A stretch of DNA of 59,388 nt from Anaerolineales bacterium. Its GTDB lineage: Bacteria > Chloroflexota > Anaerolineae > Anaerolineales > Villigracilaceae. The translations under genes were made by a program, and so were the position numbers. Of this stretch, positions 6,683 through 14,903 are shown one piece after another. The stretch covers positions 1-59,388 of the forward strand of contig JABARH010000048.1 in NCBI GenBank assembly GCA_019187665.1, given 5' to 3'. Numbering within the stretch: position 1 is the first letter of the stretch; every line of letters starts with the position of its first letter. Under the pieces are notes generated by a model that worked only from the letters and a program-made list of their open reading frames with translations, was not told the origin of the DNA and made no database searches.

Positions 6683-7822
6683 TTATCGAACCTGCCTTAT
6701 TTCATTCAGAAAATTTTTGTTGTCAACCAATTTCAACGTATGAGGCAATGGAAAGACAGGCGTCGGCTTTTGGGATTCGTATTTGATCTCGAAGCACTGA
6801 TATTCCTTGTCGTAATTCTCCAGCACAACATCCACTTCCCTGCCGCCATATTCACGGTAAAAATACATGCTCAAAGACAGGCGCTGTGTCCTTCTTCGTT
6901 TCTCCAATTCGGAAACGATGAAATTTTCGAAGACGCCGCCTTTGTCAGGGCGCAGGTCGAGGCGTCGGAAGTCCTTCACCAGCGCGTTGCGAATGCCAAG
7001 ATCGTAAAAATACAATTTCCTGTTTTCCGAAACCGCCCTGCGGAGGTTGGTCTTGAAGGAGGGCAGGGGAATCAGGATATAGTTCTTGATAAAGATTTCG
7101 ATGTAGTTCGAAACGGTGCTGACATTTGCCAACAGCGACGAGGCGATTTCGCGCACCGAAACTTCCTGTCCGATTTGCAGGGCGATCTTGGTCAGGATGT
7201 CTTTGGCGAGTTTTAGGTTTTTGAGTTCGTACAGGGAAACGATGTCTTTCAAGATGTAACTTTCCACGATGTTTTCGAGCAGGCTGGTTTTATCTTTCTT
7301 TTGTTCAGAAGCGGCAAAGACTTCGGGATAGGAGCCGTAGACCAGAACTTCCTCCCTCAGTTGGTTCACAAAGCCCGCTTCCTCATACGCCTTATGAGGC
7401 GTGTTGTCACTGATCTCATCCACGGAAAAGGGCAGGCAATACAATTCCTGGTATCTTCCCGCCAGGCTGTCAAATTCCTGGCCTTTCTTCCGCAACTCGC
7501 TGGAGCCAGTGGCAATGATCTTAACCTTGTATTCGTCATGCAAAAGTTTCAGCGGTACGGTCGATTCAGGAAAACTTTGCACTTCATCAATCAAAATGAT
7601 CGGGTAATTTCGGGCAAGTTCTTCCAAAATTTCCCTTCTGGGCTGAAATCCCTCCCTGTCCGATAGAAATTCAAAATTGAATATGCGGGCATTTTGCTCC
7701 GCGCTGATTTTTGCGAGCAGGGTGGACTTCCCGGATCTGCGCGGCCCCCAAATGAAGAGGATCTTGTGCGTCTCTCCGCTCAGGTGTTCGTGAATATCCT
7801 TCTCAATGCTTCGCATGAACAT
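6683..7822 (-). CDS. AAA+ ATPase with DUF4143 C-terminal domain
   Basis: 379 residues. Walker A is GPRRSGKST (26-34) and Walker B is IILIDEVQ near 75-82, followed by a sensor-like ATGSS. The second half is the DUF4143 module: a winged-helix region (VSVREIASSLLANVSTVSNYIEIF) and a PD-(D/E)xK-like C-terminus (YREYGGREVDVVLENYDKEYQCFEIKY) with D and ExK-type residues. These ATPases are common in accessory regions of bacteria and archaea; their role is not settled. The start is the ATG at 7822, only six bases after a TATAAT box, so the message is probably leaderless. No same-strand partner adjoins it. Confidence 0.85.
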   Translation of the reverse strand: MFMRSIEKDIHEHLSGETHKILFIWGPRRSGKSTLLAKISAEQNARIFNFEFLSDREGFQPRREILEELARNYPIILIDEVQSFPESTVPLKLLHDEYKVKIIATGSSELRKKGQEFDSLAGRYQELYCLPFSVDEISDNTPHKAYEEAGFVNQLREEVLVYGSYPEVFAASEQKKDKTSLLENIVESYILKDIVSLYELKNLKLAKDILTKIALQIGQEVSVREIASSLLANVSTVSNYIEIFIKNYILIPLPSFKTNLRRAVSENRKLYFYDLGIRNALVKDFRRLDLRPDKGGVFENFIVSELEKRRRTQRLSLSMYFYREYGGREVDVVLENYDKEYQCFEIKYESQKPTPVFPLPHTLKLVDNKNFLNEIRQVR

Positions 7823-7828
7823 ATTCGT

Positions 7829-7834
7829 ATTATA
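7829..7834 (-). promoter_or_regulatory. -10 box TATAAT giving a leaderless transcript
   Basis: A perfect TATAAT on the minus strand ends six bases before the ATG of the DUF4143 ATPase, so transcription would start at the start codon itself. At 17-bp spacing the -35 hexamer is TATACA, four matches out of six. On the plus strand a second TATAAT lies at 7854-7859 but no plus-strand gene follows. Confidence 0.5.
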
Positions 7835-8006
7835 TCAGATTTACAGTAAAGTGTATAATGCCACTATGCAAAATGAGTATAAAATGCACAACGCCACTTT
7901 CCAATTCGCGTTTTGGTTTTGCTGCTTCGACACATTGTTCCTGTCTCAAAGGCCCCCCCTGTCTCGTAGTGTGTAAGAAATTTACACGCGGTAAAAAAAC
8001 CGTCTT

Positions 8007-8915
8007 CTATATCGGCGTTGTCACAATGAACAGTACTGCCAGCAAAAACAACAGGCTGCTCACCGTGCTCGAGATCCACACGATGACCGCGAGCGGTTGT
8101 TGTTTTTCTTCACGGTAGAAAAAAAGTCCGGTGAAAAATCCCGCCACGAAAAGAGAGGCGCTCAAAAGAGGCAGGAGGATCAACCGCACCGAAGGGACCG
8201 GTTCCAGCGCGGCGCCGGTTGGGTCGAAGCCGAGGGTGACGCGAGTCACAGAGGGGATGAGGAAGGTCACCCACGCGACGAGGCCGAGGTTGATGAGCAG
8301 TCCGCTGATCCACAAAAATCGCGCGGCGAGATTCTCCCATGCGCGCGCCAGCAGGAACGACGGATATTGCGAAATAGATTCGGCGGGGAGCAGGCTTCCC
8401 AACTCGGTGGCGCGGCGGAAGGTGGCGAGAAAGTCCGCAGCGCGCTCGGGCGAGATGGCGTAGGTCCGTTTGGCGGTGGCGACCAGCAGGAGGTCATGCC
8501 GGGTCGAGGCGATGAACTCAACGGGACCAAGGTCCGCGTGGCGGCGAACTCCGAGGATTCCACCGGGCAGGCTCAACGTCGGAGTGTGAAGCGGAGAGGA
8601 GAGATCGGTGGCGGGACGAATCCATTCGATGTCGGTCAGCGGGATGTCCTCCACACGCAAGCCCCAGATGAAAGAAAGCGAGTCGCGGTCCAGCACGTAG
8701 TCGGCGCGCAGAAGCGAGAAGAGTCGGTATCCAAAAAACGGAAGCGGTAGAAGAGTCGCGAGGAAGACAATCAAATAAATGATGATGGTCGGACCGACCG
8801 GCGCGCGAGATAAATTGAGGAAAGCCCACACAGCGGCGGCGCTGAGCGCGACGATGAGCGCGCCAAAAAGAATCAGCCCGCTGCGTTTGGGCGGAGGGAA
8901 CGAGCCGGTGTTCAT
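8007..8915 (-). CDS. Membrane protein with a PH-like central domain, unknown function
   Basis: 302 residues. Two hydrophobic segments near the N-terminus (about 14-36 and 43-66), a soluble beta-rich domain (about 70-185) whose pattern (YVLDRDSLSFIWGLRVEDIPLTDIEWIRPAT) is like bacterial PH domains, and three more hydrophobic segments near 205-225, 245-270 and 278-302. The ATG at 8915 overlaps the aminotransferase stop codon as ATGA, indicating translational coupling; a GTG further upstream at 8948 would overlap that gene more and is less likely. No catalytic motif is seen. Its function may be tied to the aminotransferase but nothing shows this. Confidence 0.7.
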   Translation of the reverse strand: MNTGSFPPPKRSGLILFGALIVALSAAAVWAFLNLSRAPVGPTIIIYLIVFLATLLPLPFFGYRLFSLLRADYVLDRDSLSFIWGLRVEDIPLTDIEWIRPATDLSSPLHTPTLSLPGGILGVRRHADLGPVEFIASTRHDLLLVATAKRTYAISPERAADFLATFRRATELGSLLPAESISQYPSFLLARAWENLAARFLWISGLLINLGLVAWVTFLIPSVTRVTLGFDPTGAALEPVPSVRLILLPLLSASLFVAGFFTGLFFYREEKQQPLAVIVWISSTVSSLLFLLAVLFIVTTPI

Positions 8916-10090
8916 CCTTCGCTCACCACCTGACGAATCGCCTGGCACACATACTCGACCTGCTCTTCGCTCATCACGCCGCTGAACGGAACAGCCAGTC
9001 CGCGCCTGCCGAGGTCTTCGGTGACGGGGAAGTCGCCTTCGCGCCAGCCAAATTTTTCAACCATGTACGGCTGCAAATGGATCGGGAGAAAATACGGGCG
9101 GACTGGCACGCCGCGCGCCTCGAGTTTTTTCGCGAGCGCGTCGCGATTCAATTTTGCGTCGAAACGAATCACATAGACGAACCACGACATGCGCGTGGTG
9201 GTCGGCTCGACGTAGGGGACTTCGACGCCTGGAATTTCTGCGAGTCTCGCTTCATACCACGCCGCAACCTGCTCCCGCTTCGCGAGCAACTCATCCAGCC
9301 TCTGCATTTGTGCGTGCCCCATCGCGGCGGACATCTCGTCAATGCGATAGTTGTAACCAAGATAGGTGTGTGAGAGCCACGTGTCGCCGGGCGCGCGGCC
9401 TTGATTGCGCAGTGCGCGCATGAAGTCGGCGGCTTTGTCGTCGCTGGTGATGATGACGCCGCCTTCGCCGGTCGTGATCTGCTTGTTGGGATAGAACGCG
9501 AACACGCCGTAGTCGCCGAACGTGCCAGCATGTTTGCCTTTGTACGTCGCGCCGAGAGCCTCGCAGGAGTCTTCGATGACGGCGAGTCCGTTTTGTTTGG
9601 CGATGGCGTTGATGGAATCCATGTCGGCGGGTTGACCGAAAACATCGACGGGGAGGATGGCTTTCAGTTTGCGATATTCGATATTCGAATTTCGAGTATT
9701 CGATATTCGAGTATTCGGGGGTAGGTATTTTTCGATATTCTTCGCCGCATCGGCGATTAACTCTGGATTGATGTTGCCAGTCTTGGGATCAATGTCCACA
9801 AAAACGGGAATCGCATTTTCAAACAATAAAACATTGGTCGAGGCGACGAACGAGAACGGCGTGGTGATGACCAAATCGCCTGCGCCGATGCCTGCCGCGC
9901 GGACGCACAGGTGCAGTCCCGCCGTGCCGGAGTTGACCGAGATGGCATGCTTGGCGCCGGTCAGGTCACAGAAAGTTTTCTCGAAGGCGGGCGTGAACTT
10001 GCCCATGCTCAGCACAGGCGTGTTGATGACTTCGATCACGGCCTGGCGGTCTGCGTCTGTCAGGTCGGGGGAGGACATGCTGATTTTCAT
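8912..10090 (-). CDS. DegT/DnrJ/EryC1/StrS-family PLP-dependent sugar aminotransferase
   Basis: 392 residues from the ATG at 10090 (another ATG at 10114 is possible and overlaps the previous gene's end). It should transfer an amino group to a nucleotide-linked keto sugar. The PLP lysine is K203 in FAFYPNKQITTGEGG; VNSGTAGLH (52-60) and VIEDSCEALGA (171-181) are the other family blocks. Residues 128-142 (RISNTRNSNIEYRKL) are not part of the family and are encoded by an ATTCGATA repeat at 9669-9717; without them the text joins smoothly as LPPNT-KAILPVDVFGQPADMD. The insertion lies in a surface region before the conserved VDxxGQP strand, so the enzyme may still work. It follows the restriction endonuclease gene by 13 bp and is coupled to the next gene by ATGA. 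Confidence 0.88.
   Translation of the reverse strand: MKISMSSPDLTDADRQAVIEVINTPVLSMGKFTPAFEKTFCDLTGAKHAISVNSGTAGLHLCVRAAGIGAGDLVITTPFSFVASTNVLLFENAIPVFVDIDPKTGNINPELIADAAKNIEKYLPPNTRISNTRNSNIEYRKLKAILPVDVFGQPADMDSINAIAKQNGLAVIEDSCEALGATYKGKHAGTFGDYGVFAFYPNKQITTGEGGVIITSDDKAADFMRALRNQGRAPGDTWLSHTYLGYNYRIDEMSAAMGHAQMQRLDELLAKREQVAAWYEARLAEIPGVEVPYVEPTTTRMSWFVYVIRFDAKLNRDALAKKLEARGVPVRPYFLPIHLQPYMVEKFGWREGDFPVTEDLGRRGLAVPFSGVMSEEQVEYVCQAIRQVVSEG
9669..9717. repeat. ATTCGATA-type repeat inside a coding sequence
   Basis: A run of ATTCGA, ATATTCG and GAGTATTCG units in partially inverted order, encoding 15 extra residues of the aminotransferase. The same sequence type occurs at 14831-14903 between genes and 17677-17725 inside priA. 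Confidence 0.75.
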
Positions 10091-10103
10091 GTTGGAAGAT
10101 TGA

Positions 10104-11214
10104 TTACTCGACATTATCGTAGTTAAACTCAACTTTACTTTGAAGGATAATCTCATCCAGGATTTGGCGTAAATACCCCTGTTTCTGTGCGGTTCGGAAA
10201 CAACCAATCAATACAGGAATGTTGATAATTTCCTCGATACAGGCCATATACTTTTCAACAATCGCGTTGATGGAGTAAAGCCTTTGCGCCCCATCGCGAA
10301 GTCTTTGTCGAATTGTGTCCACATCTTCGATTGATTTCACGACAAACGAAATTGGAAAGCGTTCGATTTTGTCTATATCGAGAAAATACTTTTTTACGTC
10401 CAGTGTTTCTGTCACTTGAAAAAAAACGACCCAATGGCCGCATGACGAAATCAATGCCGCCGTCGTTGGCATTGGTTCTGCTGGTTTTGAAGAGGCGCAG
10501 GTCTTCTGGCTTGATATTGGCAAGGTCAAAGCCGAAATACACGACTTGATCATGGTAATAGTAGCGCAAGATGGCGTAACTTGCGATTTCAAAAATCCTT
10601 GCGTCCACGTTTGACGCGAGGAGACCCTCGATAAAGTGAGATACCGCAATGTCGTTTTCTTCGGGAATTGATTTCAATCGTTCGCAGGTTTGGATGAATG
10701 TTTGGAACGCGGTTACTTTTGCCTGAACGTAGCAGTCAATGATTTCAATGACAGCGTGCGCGATGTTGTGAGTTTTTTTCCCATCCTTCATTTTGAGCAA
10801 ATTCTCGTTGAACCAATATCGATTCTCTTGAACGTCGCGTAGAATCGGAATGTACTCAACTTCGGGGAAATACTTTCTAAATTCCTCGTTCAAACGGTGG
10901 TTGAGCGCATGGTTTTGTAATTTGCTTCCGAACGGCAATTCTCTCTGGCGCGCCAATAACGATGTAAATCTTGCCCCCTCGTATTTGTTGTAACCTTTTC
11001 GAGCGTCAAAGCCGTTCCGCAAATAATCTTCTATGAGAACATAAATGGCATACAAGTTTGCGAAACTGCCGCGAGACTTGGAACCTCTCTCGGCGGAGCG
11101 GGTCTTGATATTCAAGTATTGAAGCAGGTGACTTTTCTCGAAAATAGGAATTCCCCTGTCTCCGAAGTTATTTCTCAATACATCCAGTATTTGCGCGGTG
11201 AATTCATGTTCCAT
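10104..11214 (-). pseudogene. Type II restriction endonuclease, frameshifted at a poly-A tract
   Basis: The frame opening MEHEFTAQILDVLRNNFGDRG runs from 11214 to about 10427 and ends with DGGIDFVMRPLGRFF; the sense continues in another frame as FFQVTETLDVKKYFLDIDKIERFPISFVVK to the stop at 10104. The switch coincides with eight consecutive A (10419-10426, T on the coding strand), either a real slippage mutation, phase variation or a sequencing error. Rejoined it is about 369 residues. The pattern D...D-G-G-I-D...Q-V-T-E resembles a PD-(D/E)xK active site. It starts 7 bp after a YhdJ-like methyltransferase, so its target is probably the same site. I do not recognise the exact endonuclease family. 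Confidence 0.7.
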
Positions 11215-11220
11215 TTGGCG

Positions 11221-12087
11221 TTATCCAAATAATTCGAGCGTCGGTTGGGCGGGGTCAACTTTCTCGAACGTGCGCGGCGCGCGGCGAAGCGTCTCCCCGT
11301 TGTACGTGGAGAGAATTCCCAATCGGCGCAGGCCGATCTTGACATATTCTTCTTCGATCTCAATGCCGACTGATTGGCGTCCAAACTTCTTCGCTACAAA
11401 TGACGTGGTGAAGGTTCCAGGGAATGGATCGAGAACCACATCGCCCAGATTGGAACTGGCAAGGATAATCCGCTCCAATAACGCGACAGGCTTTTGGGTG
11501 GGATGGTTTTCGTATTCGCCCATGCGGTAACGGACGCGAGGAAATTCCCAAACATTGCCTGGCACTTTTTGTGAGTTGTAAACGGTCGGAACTGGTTTGC
11601 GATAGTCAATTAGTTTTCGCTTCGCGCCCGTTTTGGCTTCCACTAAAACCGCTTCGCTGTTGAACGTGTAACTATCCTTGTCTTTCACACAAAACAAAAT
11701 CGGTTCATACATCGAACCGTAATACCGCTTTGCCTGAACGCCAGAACTATCGTAATGCCAAACAATCCTGGAAAGGACCTCCAGTTTCTTGCGCAGGTAA
11801 ATATCGAAAAACGGCATGGCTTGGGTGGAAGTCATCACGTAGAAACTGCCGTTCGGCTTCAGTTTTTGGACGCACAGATTGAGCCATTGGTAACACCATT
11901 CGAGATACGACTCGTCTGACCCCCACTTATCTTTCCGGCCATTGAAATCTTTGCCGATGTTGTAAGGAGGGTCGGCGAAGATCAAGTCAATGGATTGATC
12001 CGGGATCAAATCCTTCATTGCTTTCAGGGAGTCGCCGAGGATAATTTTATGGCTGTCTCGCTCGAAAACTTTCGATTCGGTGTTCAT
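11221..12087 (-). CDS. YhdJ-like DNA adenine methyltransferase of a type II restriction-modification pair
   Basis: 288 residues. DPPYNIGKDF at 39-48 is motif IV and VVLDPFPGTFTTSF near 225-238 is motif I, the beta-class order. Long blocks match E. coli YhdJ, including RIVWHYDSSGVQAKRYYGSMYEPIL, LVEAKTGAKRKLIDYRK, KVPGNVWEFPRVRY and ENHPTQKP. YhdJ is known to methylate adenine in ATGCAT; the same target is likely here but is inferred. Unlike the orphan in E. coli, this copy is followed by an endonuclease gene, and it may now act alone because that gene is frameshifted. It starts 10 bp after the ProRS-like gene. Weak ribosome site (AGAG). Confidence 0.88.
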   Translation of the reverse strand: MNTESKVFERDSHKIILGDSLKAMKDLIPDQSIDLIFADPPYNIGKDFNGRKDKWGSDESYLEWCYQWLNLCVQKLKPNGSFYVMTSTQAMPFFDIYLRKKLEVLSRIVWHYDSSGVQAKRYYGSMYEPILFCVKDKDSYTFNSEAVLVEAKTGAKRKLIDYRKPVPTVYNSQKVPGNVWEFPRVRYRMGEYENHPTQKPVALLERIILASSNLGDVVLDPFPGTFTTSFVAKKFGRQSVGIEIEEEYVKIGLRRLGILSTYNGETLRRAPRTFEKVDPAQPTLELFG

Positions 12088-12097
12088 GTCTCTTGGC

Positions 12098-13276
12098 CTA
12101 CATTTTTTGAATCGCAGAAATTATCTTGGTATTGGTAATAAGTACGTTCTCTGCTCCAGTTCGCTTCTTCAATTCTACCATCCCCCCTATCAGATTTTTC
12201 TCTCCCACCGTCACGCGGACCGGGCACCCGATCAGATCCGCGTCGTTGAATTTGACCCCGGCGCGTTCGTCGCGGTCATCGAAGAGAACGGAGATACCGG
12301 CGTTCTGAATCTCACCATAAATTTCCTCGGCCTTGGCCTTGGTATCCATCGTCTTGCCGGGGACGTGCATGAGGTACACATCAAACGGTGCGGTGGATTT
12401 GGGGAAGGTTAGTCCCTTGTCATCGTGGTGGGACTCGGCAAGGGCGAGCAGAATGTTTTCAAAGCGGAATCCGTTTCTGTCTTTGAGCAGGAGTGCATTG
12501 ACCTCCTCGAGCGGACTGCCGCACATCGCGCAGGTGTGACCGGCATTTGCTAATGCAAGGTCGGTGACGATCTCAGGGAAATAGTCATGTCCGCAGTTGG
12601 TGTTGAGCAGATGATAGCCCGCCTCGTTTGCGCCCGCGACCAGATTTGTGGAGTGCGGGATGAGATCGTCAACGACGATGAGGGCATCGGTCAAGCCGAT
12701 GGGGGAGGCGTAGCCCGGAGTTGCACCCGCGCGTTCAATCTCCTCTGTTGTCGCAAGGCGAACGTCACCAACGGCGTTCGTGAGTTTGGACTCGCTCAAG
12801 GCCATGTCACCGCGGATGACGACGAAGACGAATTTTCCGCTCGGGACGCGGGTGAACATCATCGCCTTGGCAGTCTTCTCTTTGAGGATGTTCAGGTACG
12901 AGGCCAGCGCCTCGATTGTGTGACAATCCGGCGTTTCGATTTTTTCCGCAGGCAGGGGTTCCTCGGCCGGGAGCGGAGTCTTTTGGAATAACGCCAATTC
13001 CTTGCGGGCGGAATATCCGCAGGCGGGACAGTGGATGACTTCGATTGGGCCGGTGGAAAAAGGGAAGTAATCTTCCTCAAGGTTGCGAAAAACAAATAAT
13101 CTCGATGCAGGCTCTTCGTTGTGTTTCTTCAAATGCTCGACCGCATATTTGCCGAGCGAAGTCAATTCATTTTCACGGGTAAGGAATCCCGCGCGGACGA
13201 GCCAACCGAATCCCTCTGTGCGGGCGTTGTTCGGAAATTCGCGTTGAGTCTGGATTTGCAGGTCGCGATATTTCAT
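12098..13276 (-). CDS. Prolyl-tRNA synthetase-like protein lacking class II catalytic motifs
   Basis: 392 residues against about 570 for bacterial ProRS. The opening (LQIQTQREFPNNARTEGFGWLVRAGFL) imitates the ProRS N-terminus, but most of the catalytic domain with motifs 1 and 2 is missing; the text jumps to VIHCPACGYSARKELALFQ. The YbaK-like editing insertion follows (about 114-240, ending near GYHLLNTNCGHDY), then a cysteine pair (CAMC). Motif 3, normally GCYGIGVSR, is replaced by FRFENILLALAE. The C-terminal anticodon-binding domain (APFDVYLMHV to the end) is complete. Aminoacylation is therefore impossible; hydrolytic editing of mischarged tRNA(Pro) or tRNA binding is a reasonable guess. 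It heads the restriction-modification operon. Confidence 0.82.
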   Translation of the reverse strand: MKYRDLQIQTQREFPNNARTEGFGWLVRAGFLTRENELTSLGKYAVEHLKKHNEEPASRLFVFRNLEEDYFPFSTGPIEVIHCPACGYSARKELALFQKTPLPAEEPLPAEKIETPDCHTIEALASYLNILKEKTAKAMMFTRVPSGKFVFVVIRGDMALSESKLTNAVGDVRLATTEEIERAGATPGYASPIGLTDALIVVDDLIPHSTNLVAGANEAGYHLLNTNCGHDYFPEIVTDLALANAGHTCAMCGSPLEEVNALLLKDRNGFRFENILLALAESHHDDKGLTFPKSTAPFDVYLMHVPGKTMDTKAKAEEIYGEIQNAGISVLFDDRDERAGVKFNDADLIGCPVRVTVGEKNLIGGMVELKKRTGAENVLITNTKIISAIQKM

Positions 13277-13291
13277 GGAGTCAAAAGAATA

Positions 13292-13378
13292 GGACGCGGA
13301 TAGACACTGATTTACACGGATTGACGCGGATATTTTAAATTCCCGCGTTCATCCGTGAAATCCGCGTAATCCGTGTCC
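13292..13378. repeat. Long imperfect hairpin made of ACGGATT-type units
   Basis: Left arm about 13292-13332 and right arm about 13351-13378 are reverse complements built from GACGCGGAT, ACACGGATT and ATCCGTGAAATCCGCG units. The same family forms a cleaner hairpin at 23748-23820. It fills the gap between bactofilin and the ProRS-like gene, where it could act as a transcription terminator. Confidence 0.7.
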
Positions 13379-13380
13379 CA

Positions 13381-13896
13381 TTATGAAGTTGCTTTTTTCT
13401 TTCTGATAATTGTGGACGGGGTCGAGTCAGTCGCAGGGACAGCCATCGGAGTGGCCGCGATGGATTCTGCCTGGGCGGCTTCGGCAGGTGTGGACTCAGG
13501 AGCCGCTTCGAGATCCAGCTCGACGCGTTCCTCCATGCGGATCTGTCCGCGCAGGAAGGCACCCTCTTCGGTCACAAAGGCGGTCGTCACCACGTCGCCC
13601 CATACGCGGCCGCTGGCACGGATCTCCAATTTCTGCGTGGTGATGTTTCCGCGCACCGCGCCCGCCACGATGACCGCACTGGCGCGGATGTTTTCGCAAG
13701 TCACGCGCCCGGTCTCGCCGACAACGAGAATGCCGTGCAGGGCGATCTCGCCTTCAAAGGCGCCCTCGACCCGCACACCGCCGGTGCCGTTGATGGCGCC
13801 GTGCCAGATCAAGCCCGGTCCGAGCACGGAGGTGATGCGCTCTACGGCTTGAATCGGTTGAGATGATTCAGTGGAAGTGGTTGGGCGTTTGAACAT
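13381..13896 (-). CDS. Bactofilin-family cytoskeletal protein
   Basis: 171 residues. A single beta-helix bactofilin domain spans about 22-135, recognisable from the repeating pattern SVLGPGLIWHGAINGTGGVRVEGAFEGEI, VVGETGRV, VIVAGAVRGNI and LEIRASGRVWGDV. A proline/alanine-rich tail (about 136-171) ends in RKKKATS, a basic tip often used for membrane or nucleoid contact. Bactofilins polymerise without nucleotide and organise cell shape or polarity. The ATG at 13896 follows a TAAAAT box by six bases, so the transcript may be leaderless. It points away from fabI's terminator. Confidence 0.85.
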   Translation of the reverse strand: MFKRPTTSTESSQPIQAVERITSVLGPGLIWHGAINGTGGVRVEGAFEGEIALHGILVVGETGRVTCENIRASAVIVAGAVRGNITTQKLEIRASGRVWGDVVTTAFVTEEGAFLRGQIRMEERVELDLEAAPESTPAEAAQAESIAATPMAVPATDSTPSTIIRKKKATS

Positions 13897-13902
13897 GAGA
13901 TT

Positions 13903-13908
13903 ATTTTA
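13903..13908 (-). promoter_or_regulatory. -10-like TAAAAT upstream of bactofilin
   Basis: TAAAAT on the minus strand is six bases before the bactofilin ATG. It lies within the T-rich tail of the fabI terminator. The -35 region is not convincing. Confidence 0.35.
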
Positions 13909-13913
13909 CCGTT

Positions 13914-13945
13914 AAAATAAAAAGGGCGGACATGCAGGTCCGCCC
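13914..13945 (-). terminator. Rho-independent terminator downstream of fabI
   Basis: GGGCGGAC (13924-13931) pairs with GTCCGCCC (13938-13945) around a 6-nt loop, and on the minus strand the hairpin is followed by TTTTTATTTT. It would end the fabI transcript. Confidence 0.7.
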
Positions 13946-13948
13946 CAA

Positions 13949-14015
13949 CTGATCACTGATCACTGATCACTGATCACTGATGACTGATGACTGATGACTG
14001 ATGACTGATGACTGA
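13949..14015. repeat. Tandem heptamer array, GATCACT then GATGACT
   Basis: A perfect 7-bp tandem repeat that switches midway from GATCACT to GATGACT units, ending directly at the fabI stop codon. A similar but shuffled sequence is found inside the DUF92 gene (5059-5093). Confidence 0.85.
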
Positions 14016-14016
14016 C

Positions 14017-14814
14017 TCACTCGCTCTTCGCGTCCGGGTTCATTTGCACGCCGATGGTGTTGAAGCCGCTGTCCACGTACATGATCTCGCCGGTGATGCG
14101 CGCCGAGAGGTCCGAAGCAAGGAAGACCGCCGCGTTGCCCACATCTTCGATGGTGACGTTCTCGCGCAGGGGGGAGATGTCCGCGAAGTGTTTGTACATA
14201 TCGCGGAAACCGCCCACGCCCGCCGCCGCCAGCGTGCGGATCGGTCCCGCCGAGATGGCGTTCACGCGGATCTTCTGCGGACCGAGATCGTACGCCAGAT
14301 AACGTGTCGAAGATTCGAGCGCGGCTTTTGCCACGCCCATCACGTTGTAGTGCGGCGCAACCTTCACCGCGCCCGATCCATAGGTGAGGCACATCACCGA
14401 CGCGCCGGGGTTGAGATGCGGCAAAAACGCATTGGTCAAAGCCACCAACGAGAACACGGAAATATCCAGCGCATTTTTAAATCCGTCGCGTGAGGTTTGA
14501 TAATACGGCTTGCTCAATTCGTCGCGCCCCGCGAAGGCGATGGAATGAACCAGCACGTCAATCTTCCCAAAATGTTTCGCGGCGCTCGCGGCGGTGGCGG
14601 CGATCATGTCGTCTTTTGTCACGTCGCATTCCTCGACCCACTTGCAACCCACCTGTTCCGCCAGCGGGTCCACACGCTTCTTTAACATTTCGCCCGCGTA
14701 ACTAATGCCGAGGTTCGCGCCCTCGCGCTTGAACGCCTGCGTGATGCCCCACGCAATCGAGCGTTCGTTTGCCAATCCGAAGATCAGCGCGTTCTTGCCT
14801 TCAAGTAATCCCAT
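14017..14814 (-). CDS. fabI: Enoyl-ACP reductase (FabI)
   Basis: 265 residues from the ATG at 14814, which has GGAGG eight bases upstream. NADH-dependent reduction of enoyl-ACP, the last step of each fatty acid elongation cycle. The Rossmann start is LIFGLANERSIAWGIT (10-25), and the active site is Y156-x6-K163 (YNVMGVAK), the same numbers as in E. coli FabI. VNAISAGPIRTLAA and TIEDVGNAAVFLASDLS are further diagnostic blocks. A longer in-frame opening back to 14937 would add residues translated from a repeat (VEYRISNIEYRVSNI) and is rejected. It lies downstream of the DNA glycosylase on the same strand with a repeat between them. Confidence 0.95.
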   Translation of the reverse strand: MGLLEGKNALIFGLANERSIAWGITQAFKREGANLGISYAGEMLKKRVDPLAEQVGCKWVEECDVTKDDMIAATAASAAKHFGKIDVLVHSIAFAGRDELSKPYYQTSRDGFKNALDISVFSLVALTNAFLPHLNPGASVMCLTYGSGAVKVAPHYNVMGVAKAALESSTRYLAYDLGPQKIRVNAISAGPIRTLAAAGVGGFRDMYKHFADISPLRENVTIEDVGNAAVFLASDLSARITGEIMYVDSGFNTIGVQMNPDAKSE

Positions 14815-14830
14815 GAAAACCTCCGAGAAA

Positions 14831-14903
14831 TCAATATTCGATACTCGATACTCGATATTCGATATTCGATATTCGACTATCGTTTTTCGAATATCGAGTA
14901 TCG
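14831..14903. repeat. ATTCGATA-type repeat between fabI and the glycosylase gene
   Basis: Seven or so tandem ATTCGAT/ACTCGAT units followed by an inverted copy (TTTTTCGAATATCGAGTATC). The last nine codons of the glycosylase gene, including its stop at 14877, are made of this repeat. Confidence 0.8.

Noticed and set aside
7858..8118. 86-codon plus-strand frame after a TATAAT box
   Set aside because: It runs into the convergent membrane protein gene, has odd composition and no ribosome site.
13949..14015. CRISPR array
   Set aside because: Direct 7-bp tandem units without spacers; not CRISPR. No other array-like pattern seen in the window.
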